Source of the DNA: JAJZAM01 sp027391075
GTDB lineage: Bacteria; Actinomycetota; Acidimicrobiia; Acidimicrobiales; Palsa-688
Assembly: GCA_027391075.1 (NCBI GenBank)
Contig: DAHYHI010000079.1
Span: forward strand, 1-64,000
DNA length: 64,000 nucleotides
Reading direction: 5' to 3'
A program made the position numbers and the translations under genes. Each line of letters opens with the position of its first letter. Within the stretch, counting starts at the first letter, position 1. Of this stretch, positions 51,960 to 59,628 are shown piece by piece. The notes beneath the pieces are model-generated. The model had not been told where the DNA came from and ran no database searches. It saw only the letters and a list, made by a program, of their open reading frames with translations.

Positions 51960-52973
51960 ATGCAAAGCACCGTCGGGGCGATGAGGCAGACCGCCGCTCG
52001 TATCCTTGTTGCAGCGGGAATGGCCGAGGGCCCGGCGGATCGCACTGCCTGGGCCCTTGCGGCCGCTGACGCTTGGGGGAGGGGATCACACGGTCTCATG
52101 CGGCTGCCGTTCTACTTGGATCGTTTTGCCGGCGGGGGGGCGAACCCGGCAGCGGTGCTACGCCAGGTCAGCGACACCGGGCCCGTCGTCTGCTACGACG
52201 GTGACAACGGCCTCGGGCACTGGCAGGTTTGGGAGGCCGCCCAGGTTGCTTCCCAGCGCGCCGGCCAGTACGGCATAGCCGCCGTGTCGGTAGGTAACTC
52301 CGGGCACTGCGGGGCGTTAGGCCTGTACGTGGCCGCCGCAGCGGAGGCGGGACGCGCGTCGGTGGCGTTCTCGAACGGCCCTGCGGTCATCCCCCCGTGG
52401 GGTGGCAGAGCCCCGGTCTTGTCCACCAGCCCGATCGCCTTTGCCATGCCCGACGAGGCGGGAGCGGTGATAGTAGACCTTGCGACCAGTGCCGTAGCGC
52501 GCGGCAAGATCGCTGAGGCAGCTGCGGCCGGTCGACAACTCGAAGTGGGCTGGGCGCTCGACGAGGACGGCGAGCCGACAACCGATCCGGCGAAAGCGCT
52601 CAAAGGGATGCTCGCCCCGATCGGCGGCGCCAAAGGTTACGCGCTAGCGACCATGGTCGAACTTCTAACCGGCGTGCTCGTGGGATCGAACCTCGCCGGG
52701 GACGTCGCAGACCCGCTGTCGCTAGACGCCGCGGGCTCAGCCCAGCGAATAGGCCACCTTCTGATAGCCCTCGACCCCTCAAGGTTCGACGTCGACGGGA
52801 ACGCCTCGGCGCGTATGTCTCTGTACGCGAAGAGAGTCCAAGCCGCCGGCGGCAGGCTGCCCGGCGCGGGCAGGAAGCTCCCGGGGGCTATCGCCGACGA
52901 CGACACGCTTACGATACCCGACAGTGTCGCCGAGCGCATCGCCGAGCACGCCGGCCGCTTGGGAGTCGCCTAA
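51960..52973 (+). CDS. Ldh_2/ComC-type 2-hydroxyacid dehydrogenase (possible (R)-sulfolactate dehydrogenase)
   Basis: The 337-residue protein belongs to the malate/L-lactate dehydrogenase type 2 family, unrelated in fold to the divergent gene. Key blocks are GRGSHGLMRLPFYLDR (about 36-51), GNSGHCGALGLY (about 116), STSPIAFAMP (about 159) and GGAKGYALATMVELLTG (about 222). The family includes ComC, which acts on (R)-sulfolactate, as well as malate and ureidoglycolate dehydrogenases. AAAGGAGA gives a strong ribosome-binding site before ATG 51960. Paired with the 50793 gene it could epimerise sulfolactate through sulfopyruvate. Confidence 0.85.
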   Translation: MQSTVGAMRQTAARILVAAGMAEGPADRTAWALAAADAWGRGSHGLMRLPFYLDRFAGGGANPAAVLRQVSDTGPVVCYDGDNGLGHWQVWEAAQVASQRAGQYGIAAVSVGNSGHCGALGLYVAAAAEAGRASVAFSNGPAVIPPWGGRAPVLSTSPIAFAMPDEAGAVIVDLATSAVARGKIAEAAAAGRQLEVGWALDEDGEPTTDPAKALKGMLAPIGGAKGYALATMVELLTGVLVGSNLAGDVADPLSLDAAGSAQRIGHLLIALDPSRFDVDGNASARMSLYAKRVQAAGGRLPGAGRKLPGAIADDDTLTIPDSVAERIAEHAGRLGVA

Positions 52974-53011
52974 AGCCGGGACGGGGTACCCGGGACGGGG
53001 GCTATCGGGGC

Positions 53012-53956
53012 TTAGAGCTTGGGAGAGGCCCAGCCCTCACCAAGTACTGCCAGAAGCTCGTCGGCGAGAGCAGCGGTCGCGGATTCGGTGGCCTCGCGCA
53101 GAGGGGCGGCTAGGGTGGCTTCGCACAGGCCCGCTAGCTTGAGCGCCGCCTTCCAGCCGGCGGGGAACCCCGGTCGCCGGCAGGCGAATACCACGTCGGC
53201 AAGCTTCGCCTGAAGGCTTCTCGCCTCAGCGGCCGCGGAAATCGACGCATTGTACAAAGAGCGAACCAGTCCCGGGACGAGGTTCACCGATGCGGCTATC
53301 GTGCCCTTGCCTCCTGCGGCGAGGCTCGCTGACAGCAGCGTGTCCGAGCCTGTGAGAAGGCAGAAACCTTCGCTTGCGGCGGTTCGGGCTGCGACCGCGC
53401 AGAAGTACTCCATGTCCCGACTGGAATCCTTCATTCCCGCTATACGAGGATGATCCGACAAGTCCCCTGTAACCACCGGAGCAACTGACACCTTGGTCAT
53501 CGCGGGAATGTTGTATATGAGCACTGGGAGAGCTGACCGCTCCGCCACGTAACTGTAGAAGTCGGCAACGGCGCCGTCGCCGAGGGGATAGTAAAACGGC
53601 GGAGGGACGAGCACTGCTGTCGCCCCCGCATCGGCGTACGCTTCGATGTCCGCGAGAGTTGCTTCAGCGTTGACGCTGAGAGTTCCAGGAATTATCGGGG
53701 TACCGGCCGGGGCCATACCGGTCACCGCCTGCACCAAAGCGACCCGTGTCTCACGAGACAGAAGCGGCCCCTCGCCGGTCGAACCCGCAGGGCACAGCCC
53801 GTCGGCGCCGCCCGCAAGGATGTGGTCCACCAGGCGACCCAGGCTGGACACGTCAAGGCGCCCGGATCGTTCAAGTGGCGTCGCCAAAGCCGCCATTACC
53901 GTGCCGACAGCAGCGCCGCTGATCCGCCGCTGGCTGGGATCTTGTGATTGTTCCAC
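53012..53956 (-). CDS. DapA-family aldolase/dehydratase (2-keto-3-deoxy acid lyase type)
   Basis: The 314-residue protein is a class I aldolase of the DHDPS/NAL family. The Schiff-base Lys is in IAGMKDSSRD (about residue 176), the Tyr in LIYNIPAM (about 147), and the substrate loop is GSTGEGPLLS near 58. Members split or dehydrate 2-keto-3-deoxy sugar acids as well as making dihydrodipicolinate. It is the last gene of a minus-strand operon with an SDR and an IlvD/Edd dehydratase, so it probably cleaves the dehydratase product to pyruvate plus an aldehyde, or dehydrates a keto-deoxy pentonate. It is not the biosynthetic DapA by context. Confidence 0.82.
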   Translation of the reverse strand: MEQSQDPSQRRISGAAVGTVMAALATPLERSGRLDVSSLGRLVDHILAGGADGLCPAGSTGEGPLLSRETRVALVQAVTGMAPAGTPIIPGTLSVNAEATLADIEAYADAGATAVLVPPPFYYPLGDGAVADFYSYVAERSALPVLIYNIPAMTKVSVAPVVTGDLSDHPRIAGMKDSSRDMEYFCAVAARTAASEGFCLLTGSDTLLSASLAAGGKGTIAASVNLVPGLVRSLYNASISAAAEARSLQAKLADVVFACRRPGFPAGWKAALKLAGLCEATLAAPLREATESATAALADELLAVLGEGWASPKL

Positions 53957-53965
53957 GATTGGAGC

Positions 53966-54859
53966 CTAACCTCCGCTGGCTTGATGTGGTCTTGGTCGGC
54001 TCAGGTCCGACAGTGGGTCCGCTTGGCGCGACAAGCTGCGGCCGCCGTCGACGACCACGACAGCCCCGGTAACAAACGACGCGGCGGGCGAAGCGAGGAA
54101 CACGCACACCGAAGCGACGTCGTCGCCGGTGCCCATACGCCCAAGCAGGGTCGGCGAGCTTGCATCAGGGTTTCCCGATTCGGCCAGCGCCTCTCGGGTC
54201 GACCCCGAGGCGACAGCGCCGGGGGCGACGGCATTCACCCTGATACCGAGGGGACCGAATTCGACAGCGAGTGCTCTGGTCAAAGACACGATCCCGCCCT
54301 TGGTAGCGACGTAGCTTACGTAGGTGGGAAGTGGAAGCGAAGCCTGGATCGCTGCGAGGTTTATTATCGCCCCTGATCCGCCCTGCGACATCGAAGGGGC
54401 GACAGCCTGGCACAGCATCGCCGTGGCGGTCAGGTTCGTCGCAAGGATCCGGTCCCACTCGTCCGGGCCGACTTGGAGGAAGTGGTGGCGGGTGCCGTGG
54501 TCGGCTGCGTTGTTGACCAGGACGTCCACGCTGCCGAGCTTCGACACCGCCACGTCGAGGGCGAGGCGACGTTCGGAGGCTACGCTCAAGTCGGCGACGA
54601 CCGGCCACGACCGTCCCCCGTCAGCTTGTATCGAGGCGGCCGTGGCCGTAGCTGCGTCGGCGTTGCGGTCCACCACCGCCACGGCGGCTCCTGCGTAGGC
54701 CATGCGCCTAGCGATGTCCGCCCCGATGCCGGACCCTGCTCCTGTGACGAACGCGACACGCCCGTCGAGCCATCCTGACATGTCGAACTTCGACGCCGGG
54801 CGGCGTTCGCCGTCGCCGGCTGGGCCGGTTGGCCCGGCTGGGGGTGTGGTGCCGGTCAT
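53966..54859 (-). CDS. SDR-family sugar dehydrogenase, catalytic Ser replaced
   Basis: The product, about 297 residues, is a classical short-chain dehydrogenase: VTGAGSGIG for NAD(P) near residue 39, VDRNAD after strand 2, VNNAAD (usually NNAG) near 119, and the catalytic YVATK near 182. The residue 13 before the catalytic Tyr, normally Ser, is Ala (NLAAIQAS). A conserved VVDGGRS closes the fold. It probably oxidises an aldose to its lactone, feeding the IlvD/Edd dehydratase encoded just upstream, whose stop overlaps its ATG (ATGA). The first 25 residues are Pro/Gly-rich, and ATG near MSGWLDGR is an alternative start. Confidence 0.8.
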   Translation of the reverse strand: MTGTTPPAGPTGPAGDGERRPASKFDMSGWLDGRVAFVTGAGSGIGADIARRMAYAGAAVAVVDRNADAATATAASIQADGGRSWPVVADLSVASERRLALDVAVSKLGSVDVLVNNAADHGTRHHFLQVGPDEWDRILATNLTATAMLCQAVAPSMSQGGSGAIINLAAIQASLPLPTYVSYVATKGGIVSLTRALAVEFGPLGIRVNAVAPGAVASGSTREALAESGNPDASSPTLLGRMGTGDDVASVCVFLASPAASFVTGAVVVVDGGRSLSRQADPLSDLSRPRPHQASGG

Positions 54860-56601
54860 GTCGGAGGTCTCGGGACTCCGACTGGTCGCCTGCCGACGAG
54901 GAAGTCGAAGTCAGCTCCGCGATCAGCCTGTAACACATGCGAGCGGTAAAGGTGGCTGTATCCGCCGTCGCCGTCGAGCACCGGAGCTCTCCACGACTTG
55001 CGCCTCTCGGCGAGCTCGTCGTCTGTCACGTCGACGCGTAGGGTCCTAGAAGCGACGTCGAGGGTTATCCGGTCACCCGTCCTTACCAGCGCCAAAGGTC
55101 CTCCGGTCGCTGCTTCGGGGGTGACGTGCAACACGACCGTTCCGAACGACGTGCCGCTCATCCGGGCGTCCGATATGCGGACCATGTCGCGTATCCCGTC
55201 GCGAAGAAGGCGGCGAGGCAGAGGCAGGTTTCCTACTTCAGGCATGCCCGGGTAGCCGACAGGACCAGCGTTTCGCAGCACGAGCACGTCTTGGGCTTCG
55301 ATCGACGAATCCTCCGAGTCCATAGCGGAGTTGAGCTCCTCGACAGAGTCGAACACCCAGGCTTTACCCGTGTGCGATAGGAGGTTCTCCGACGCGGCCG
55401 AAAGCTTCAGGACCGCCCCGTCGGGGCAGAGGTTGCCGTGAAGCACGACAGTTCCGCGACCAGCGGGTAGCAGCGGTGCGTTGCGTGAGGAGATAACGGA
55501 ACGGTCGTAGCATGGGGCGCCTGCGATCTCCTCGCCGACGGTCCGTCCTGTAACGCTCAAAGCTTTGAGATCCAACAGATCTGATATCTCGGCCATGACG
55601 GCTGGCAGGCCGCCTGCGGAGGCAAACTCTTCCATCAAGAACTGACCTGTCGGTTTCAGGTTCACCAGGGTGGGCACGTCCCTGCCCAGCCGGTCGAAGT
55701 CGTCCAACTCTAAAGGCACGCACGCCCTGGCAGCCATAGCAAGCAGGTGCACGACGGCGTTAGTGGAGCCTCCGATGGCCACGTTGACCCGCACAGCGTT
55801 CTCGAAGGAGCCTCTGGTGAGGATGCGGGAAGGGCGAAGGTCCTCGCGAACCATCTCCACGCATCGACGCCCGGCGAGATGGGCGTACACCTTGCGAGCC
55901 GCGTCGACGGCCGGCACGGCCGCCGAGCCAGGAAGGGCCAACCCGAGCGCCTCCACGAGGCAAGCCATCGTCGAAGCCGTCCCCATCGTCGTGCAATGCC
56001 CGTTGCTGCGCGAGACGCACACCTCGGACGCCACGAAGTCTTCGGCTGTCATGGTGCCTGCCCTTACGTCCTCGGAGAAACGCCACAGGTCGGTGCCCGA
56101 ACCGACGGCCACCCCGCGAAAACGTCCGTTCATCATCGGCCCCCCGGTGACCACGATCGACGGGACATCCGCGCTCGCCGCTGCCATTACAGCTGCGGGG
56201 GTCGTCTTGTCGCAGCCGGTGAGGAACACCACCCCGTCGAGCGGGTTGGAACGTATCAGCTCTTCTATCTCCATCGCCGCCAAGTTGCGGTAGAGCATCG
56301 CCGTCGGGCGCATTAACGTCTCGCCCAACGCCAGTGTCGGGAACTCGAACGGGAACCCCCCCGCCTCCCAGATCCCGGCTTTTACCGACTGGGCCAAGTC
56401 GTGGAGATGCACGTTGCATGGGGCGAGCTCCGACCAGCTTGCGGCAATGCCGATCACCGGTCTGCCGGCGAACAGGTCGGACGGGAACCCCTCGGACTTC
56501 GTGTGGGAGCGGTGGTAGAAGCCGAGCTTTCCGGTCGCTTCGAACCACGCCGCGCTTCGAAGCGGCCGCGGTGACGGTTGGGCCTGTGGCTGCGGTGACA
56601 C
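54856..56601 (-). CDS. IlvD/Edd-family sugar-acid dehydratase
   Basis: The 581-residue enzyme belongs to the sugar-acid branch of the dihydroxy-acid dehydratase family. The three likely [2Fe-2S] Cys are in LAPCNVHLHD (about 62), TGCDKTTPA (about 130) and NGHCTTMGTAS (about 203). Overall blocks such as WEAGGFPFEFPTLALGET and DARMSGTSFGTVVLHV match arabinonate/xylonate and sulfogluconate dehydratases more than IlvD itself. It removes water from an aldonate to form a 2-keto-3-deoxy acid. The start is GTG 56601, 2 bp after the aldehyde dehydrogenase stop, so the operon is tightly packed. Confidence 0.88.
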   Translation of the reverse strand: MSPQPQAQPSPRPLRSAAWFEATGKLGFYHRSHTKSEGFPSDLFAGRPVIGIAASWSELAPCNVHLHDLAQSVKAGIWEAGGFPFEFPTLALGETLMRPTAMLYRNLAAMEIEELIRSNPLDGVVFLTGCDKTTPAAVMAAASADVPSIVVTGGPMMNGRFRGVAVGSGTDLWRFSEDVRAGTMTAEDFVASEVCVSRSNGHCTTMGTASTMACLVEALGLALPGSAAVPAVDAARKVYAHLAGRRCVEMVREDLRPSRILTRGSFENAVRVNVAIGGSTNAVVHLLAMAARACVPLELDDFDRLGRDVPTLVNLKPTGQFLMEEFASAGGLPAVMAEISDLLDLKALSVTGRTVGEEIAGAPCYDRSVISSRNAPLLPAGRGTVVLHGNLCPDGAVLKLSAASENLLSHTGKAWVFDSVEELNSAMDSEDSSIEAQDVLVLRNAGPVGYPGMPEVGNLPLPRRLLRDGIRDMVRISDARMSGTSFGTVVLHVTPEAATGGPLALVRTGDRITLDVASRTLRVDVTDDELAERRKSWRAPVLDGDGGYSHLYRSHVLQADRGADFDFLVGRRPVGVPRPPT

Positions 56602-56603
56602 CG

Positions 56604-58064
56604 CTACAGCCCCAGCGACACGTAGCGCGTGTCGAGGAACTCCTCTAGGCCGGCCTTGGCGCCTTCCCTGCCAAGCCCGCTGTGTTTCACGCCACCCATC
56701 GGGGCGAACGCCACAGAGGGCAGCGGATGATTTACGCCGACGATACCGACCTCGAGGCGTTCGGACATCCGCCAGACTCTTGACACGTCACGGGTGTAGA
56801 AGTAACCGGCTAGACCCAGATCTGTGTCGTTGGCCAAGGCCAGAGCTTCGTCGTCGCCGTCGAAGGGCACTACGGCGGCGACCGGCCCGAACACCTCGGT
56901 CGTCGCCAAGGAGCAGCCCGCCGGGACGTCGGCGAGGAAACCAGGTCGGTGGTAGCTGGCGCCTTCGGGCACGTCTGGGCTGTCCCCGAGCCATCTAGCA
57001 CCGCCAGAGACGGCCTCGTCTACCAGCTCCTGGACGGATTTGACCCTGGCGGAGTCGATCAGCGGCCCGAGGTCGGGTTCCGGGTTCCTGGCCGGGTCTC
57101 CGACCGACATCGCCGAGCACGCCGCAGCCAAGCGTGAGCAGACCTCCTCGAAGACCGGCCTTTCTACGAGCACCCGGTTCGCTGCGATGCAGGACTGACC
57201 ATTATTGCGGAACTTGGCTGTCATGAGACCTTCCACCGCTGCGTCGAGGTCGGCGTCGGCGAAGATGATGAAAGGTGCGTCGCCGCCGAGCTCCAATGCG
57301 CAGCGCACTATTCGAGCCGAAGCCGCGGCCATCAGCCGCGACCCGACCGGCGTCGAGCCGGTGAAGGTGACGACACGTACCGCCCGGTGGGCGAGCAGAG
57401 CGTCAGTGCACTCAGACGCGGGGCCTTGAACGAGGTTGACAACGCCGGGTGGTAGCCCAGCATCGTCAAGCGCTCTGAACAACTCGGCTACGGCGAGAGG
57501 CGCCTTCTCCGACGCTCTCGCCACGACGCTGCACCCGGCGGCGAGAGCTGCTGCAACTTTGCGGGCTTGGATGGACACCGGGAAGTTCCACGGCGTCAAG
57601 GAGGCGACCACGCCTACCGGTCGGGTCAAGGTCAGGTGACGCCTTGACGGATCCTCAGGGCTGAGCAGCTGGCCGTGAGGCTCGCGGACCGCCGAAGCGA
57701 ACCAGCGTAGGTAGGAGGCCGAGAAGTTGACCTCCCCGGCCGCTTCGGAGCGGCGTTTACCCGTCTCGGCGCTTAGAAGCTCGCCGACTTCTACGGCTCT
57801 TGACGCGAGGATCTCCGACGCGCGCTGCAGGATCGCAGCGCGCTGGCCGGGGGAGGTGTCGGCCCATGCTGGGAAGGCGGCGGCGGCGGCGTCGGCAGCC
57901 GCCGCCGTTGGCAGCGCGCCGGCGTAGGCGATCCGCCCGACGGGCTGATTGGTCGCCGGGTTGGTCACCGCCACAGACGTTGAGCCGGTTGGAACCTCCC
58001 ACGTGCCGTCGACAAGCCAGGGTGCCGGCCTTCCGGCCCCGATGAGCTCTGTGGTGGCCAGCAT
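56604..58064 (-). CDS. Aldehyde dehydrogenase, semialdehyde type
   Basis: The 486-residue NAD(P)-dependent aldehyde dehydrogenase shows SLTPWNFPVSI (about 147), FTGSTPVGSRLM (about 234), the catalytic Glu in LELGGDAP (about 257) and the catalytic Cys in NNGQSCIAANR (about 292). It is closest in style to succinate-semialdehyde dehydrogenases. In a sulfo-ED pathway it would oxidise sulfolactaldehyde; in a Weimberg route, 2-oxoglutarate semialdehyde. It lies between the SuyB-like gene (5 bp upstream) and the dehydratase gene. Confidence 0.88.
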   Translation of the reverse strand: MLATTELIGAGRPAPWLVDGTWEVPTGSTSVAVTNPATNQPVGRIAYAGALPTAAAADAAAAAFPAWADTSPGQRAAILQRASEILASRAVEVGELLSAETGKRRSEAAGEVNFSASYLRWFASAVREPHGQLLSPEDPSRRHLTLTRPVGVVASLTPWNFPVSIQARKVAAALAAGCSVVARASEKAPLAVAELFRALDDAGLPPGVVNLVQGPASECTDALLAHRAVRVVTFTGSTPVGSRLMAAASARIVRCALELGGDAPFIIFADADLDAAVEGLMTAKFRNNGQSCIAANRVLVERPVFEEVCSRLAAACSAMSVGDPARNPEPDLGPLIDSARVKSVQELVDEAVSGGARWLGDSPDVPEGASYHRPGFLADVPAGCSLATTEVFGPVAAVVPFDGDDEALALANDTDLGLAGYFYTRDVSRVWRMSERLEVGIVGVNHPLPSVAFAPMGGVKHSGLGREGAKAGLEEFLDTRYVSLGL

Positions 58065-58069
58065 CGACG

Positions 58070-59227
58070 TCAGGCGCTGCGGTAGAGCTTGGTGATCACG
58101 TACTCGCGATGGCCGAGCGTTTCGGCTGCTGTGAGGCGCCCGTTGATGGTCCTGTCTACGAGGGCCATGAGCCTGTCACCGGCCTCTCGGAGGTTGTAGT
58201 CCTGGGTGAGCAGGCCTGATACGTCCAAGTCGACGTGTTCGGCCATGGTCCTCGCCGTGAGTGGGTTGGCCGTGATCTTGATGACCGGTTCGATCGGATG
58301 GCCGATGATGTTGCCCTGGCCGGTAGGGAACAGGTGCAGTACGGCGCCGGCTGCCGCCATCAAGGTCACGCATTCGGCGGCCGCTGAGGACGTGTCCATG
58401 AAGTTGAGCCCGGGTCTCGTGGGAGGGCATGCAGGGCCGAGAGCGTCGACGACGGGAACTGTGCCGGTCTTGGAGATGTTGCCCATGGCCTTCTCCTCGA
58501 TGGTCGAAAGCCCTCCTCGTATGTTTCCTTGGGTCGGCTGTGAGCCGAGAAGGTCCACGCCTGCTGCAACTACCGTCTGTAGGTAGTCGTCGAAGAAGCC
58601 TTGGAACCTGGAGCGGACGTCGTCGTCGATGCAGCGGGCGGCTATAAGGTGCTCCCCGCCCGTGAGCTCGGTGGTCTCGCCGAACAGGACGGTCCCGTCG
58701 GCTCCGACGGTGCGGTCTACGACTTCAGACACGGTCGGGTTCGCGCCGAGTCCGCTGGTCGTGTCGGACTCGCCGCACTTGATGGACAGCATCACTTCTG
58801 CCCTCGAAACCGCTTCGCGGGTCAGTTCGCTAGCGTCTTGGAGAAGACGTGCTCCCAAGCGGGCGCCCTCTGCTATGACCGCCAAGTCGCCGTGGCGCTC
58901 TATGGATAGCCGCGCGACCGGCTTGCCTGTCGCTGCGATCCCGTCGGCCACCCGGTCGGTCCAGGTCGGTTCGATCCCCACCACCACTGCCGCCGCCACG
59001 TTCGGGTTGGCCCCGGTGCCGATGAGCGTGCGGAAGGTCAGCTCCAGGTCCTCGCCGAACTGCAGACGCCCGTAGGCGTGGGGGATCGCCAGCAGTCCGG
59101 GCACCAAGCGGGCGATGCCTTCCACGGCTGCGTTCGAGAGGTCGTCGACCGCAAGGACTATTACGTGGTTTCGTATACCTACCCGGCCGTCGGCTCGGCG
59201 GTAACCGGTCAGTGCTGCGCTTGCCAT
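58070..59227 (-). CDS. suyB: UxaA-family large subunit, sulfolactate sulfo-lyase (SuyB)-like
   Basis: The 385-residue protein is the C-terminal, catalytic part of the altronate dehydratase family, here as a separate chain. Blocks include YRRADGRVGIRNHVIVL, AIPHAYGRLQFGED, IKCGESDTTSGLGANP, GETTELTGGEHL, IEEKAMGN and PTGQGNIIGHP. The two Cys that E. coli UxaA carries in TVGCVNG and YGCSQLG are replaced (VDDLSNA, YGRLQFG), a pattern I associate with SuyB rather than hexonate dehydratases. SuyB splits (R)-sulfolactate to pyruvate and sulfite. Another hydroxyacid lyase remains possible. Its start overlaps the small-subunit gene by 19 bp. Confidence 0.65.
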   Translation of the reverse strand: MASAALTGYRRADGRVGIRNHVIVLAVDDLSNAAVEGIARLVPGLLAIPHAYGRLQFGEDLELTFRTLIGTGANPNVAAAVVVGIEPTWTDRVADGIAATGKPVARLSIERHGDLAVIAEGARLGARLLQDASELTREAVSRAEVMLSIKCGESDTTSGLGANPTVSEVVDRTVGADGTVLFGETTELTGGEHLIAARCIDDDVRSRFQGFFDDYLQTVVAAGVDLLGSQPTQGNIRGGLSTIEEKAMGNISKTGTVPVVDALGPACPPTRPGLNFMDTSSAAAECVTLMAAAGAVLHLFPTGQGNIIGHPIEPVIKITANPLTARTMAEHVDLDVSGLLTQDYNLREAGDRLMALVDRTINGRLTAAETLGHREYVITKLYRSA

Positions 59228-59541
59228 CTCGTGCTCCTGATGTTGTGGACGTGTACCAGATCTCCGGTGGCGATAGCCCTGCGCGCCGCTCCGATCGTCT
59301 CTCCGTATTCGATGACCGCCTGGCCTTCGCTCAGGTCGGTCAAAGCGAGCTTGTGGCCAAGAGGTATCGGCTCGTTGACTCGCACCTGGCTACGTTGCGG
59401 AGATGTGAGCACTGCCATCTCGGCTGTCCCGGGCTCGACGTCTCTGACTGCGACAGCGACGGAGTCACCGGGTTCGTGCGCGAGGAACCCCAGTTTCTCG
59501 CCGGCGGCTTCCCCAGGGGAGCCTAATTCGTTCTCAGTCAT
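59209..59541 (-). CDS. suyA: SAF-domain small subunit, SuyA-like
   Basis: The product, about 110 residues, is a SAF-domain protein equal to the N-terminal part of UxaA: EPGDSVAVAVRDVEPG, IPLGHKLALTDLSEGQAVIEYG, GDLVHVHNIRSTRW. Separate small and large chains, and the HVHN-x3-TRW ending, are typical of SuyA/SuyB. It would form the complex with the 58070 gene product. The start at ATG 59541 has GAAAGG upstream; an earlier in-frame start at 59601 adds only a non-conserved stretch. It is the first enzyme gene after the regulator. Confidence 0.68.
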   Translation of the reverse strand: MTENELGSPGEAAGEKLGFLAHEPGDSVAVAVRDVEPGTAEMAVLTSPQRSQVRVNEPIPLGHKLALTDLSEGQAVIEYGETIGAARRAIATGDLVHVHNIRSTRWQAQH

Positions 59542-59628
59542 CAGCACCTTTCTGTCCTCTAGCGCCTGCCAGGAAACCCGACAGGTATGACCTCTTGCCA
59601 CTGAGGCTAGTCCCGTACGAGTCGGCCG

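Noticed and set aside
53012..53956. Labelling this gene dapA of lysine synthesis
   Set aside because: The DapA fold is clear, but the operon with an SDR, a sugar-acid dehydratase and an aldehyde dehydrogenase points to a keto-deoxy acid lyase.
54856..56601. Labelling this gene ilvD of branched-chain amino acid synthesis
   Set aside because: The blocks around the cluster cysteines and the gene context match sugar-acid dehydratases. No ilv genes are nearby.
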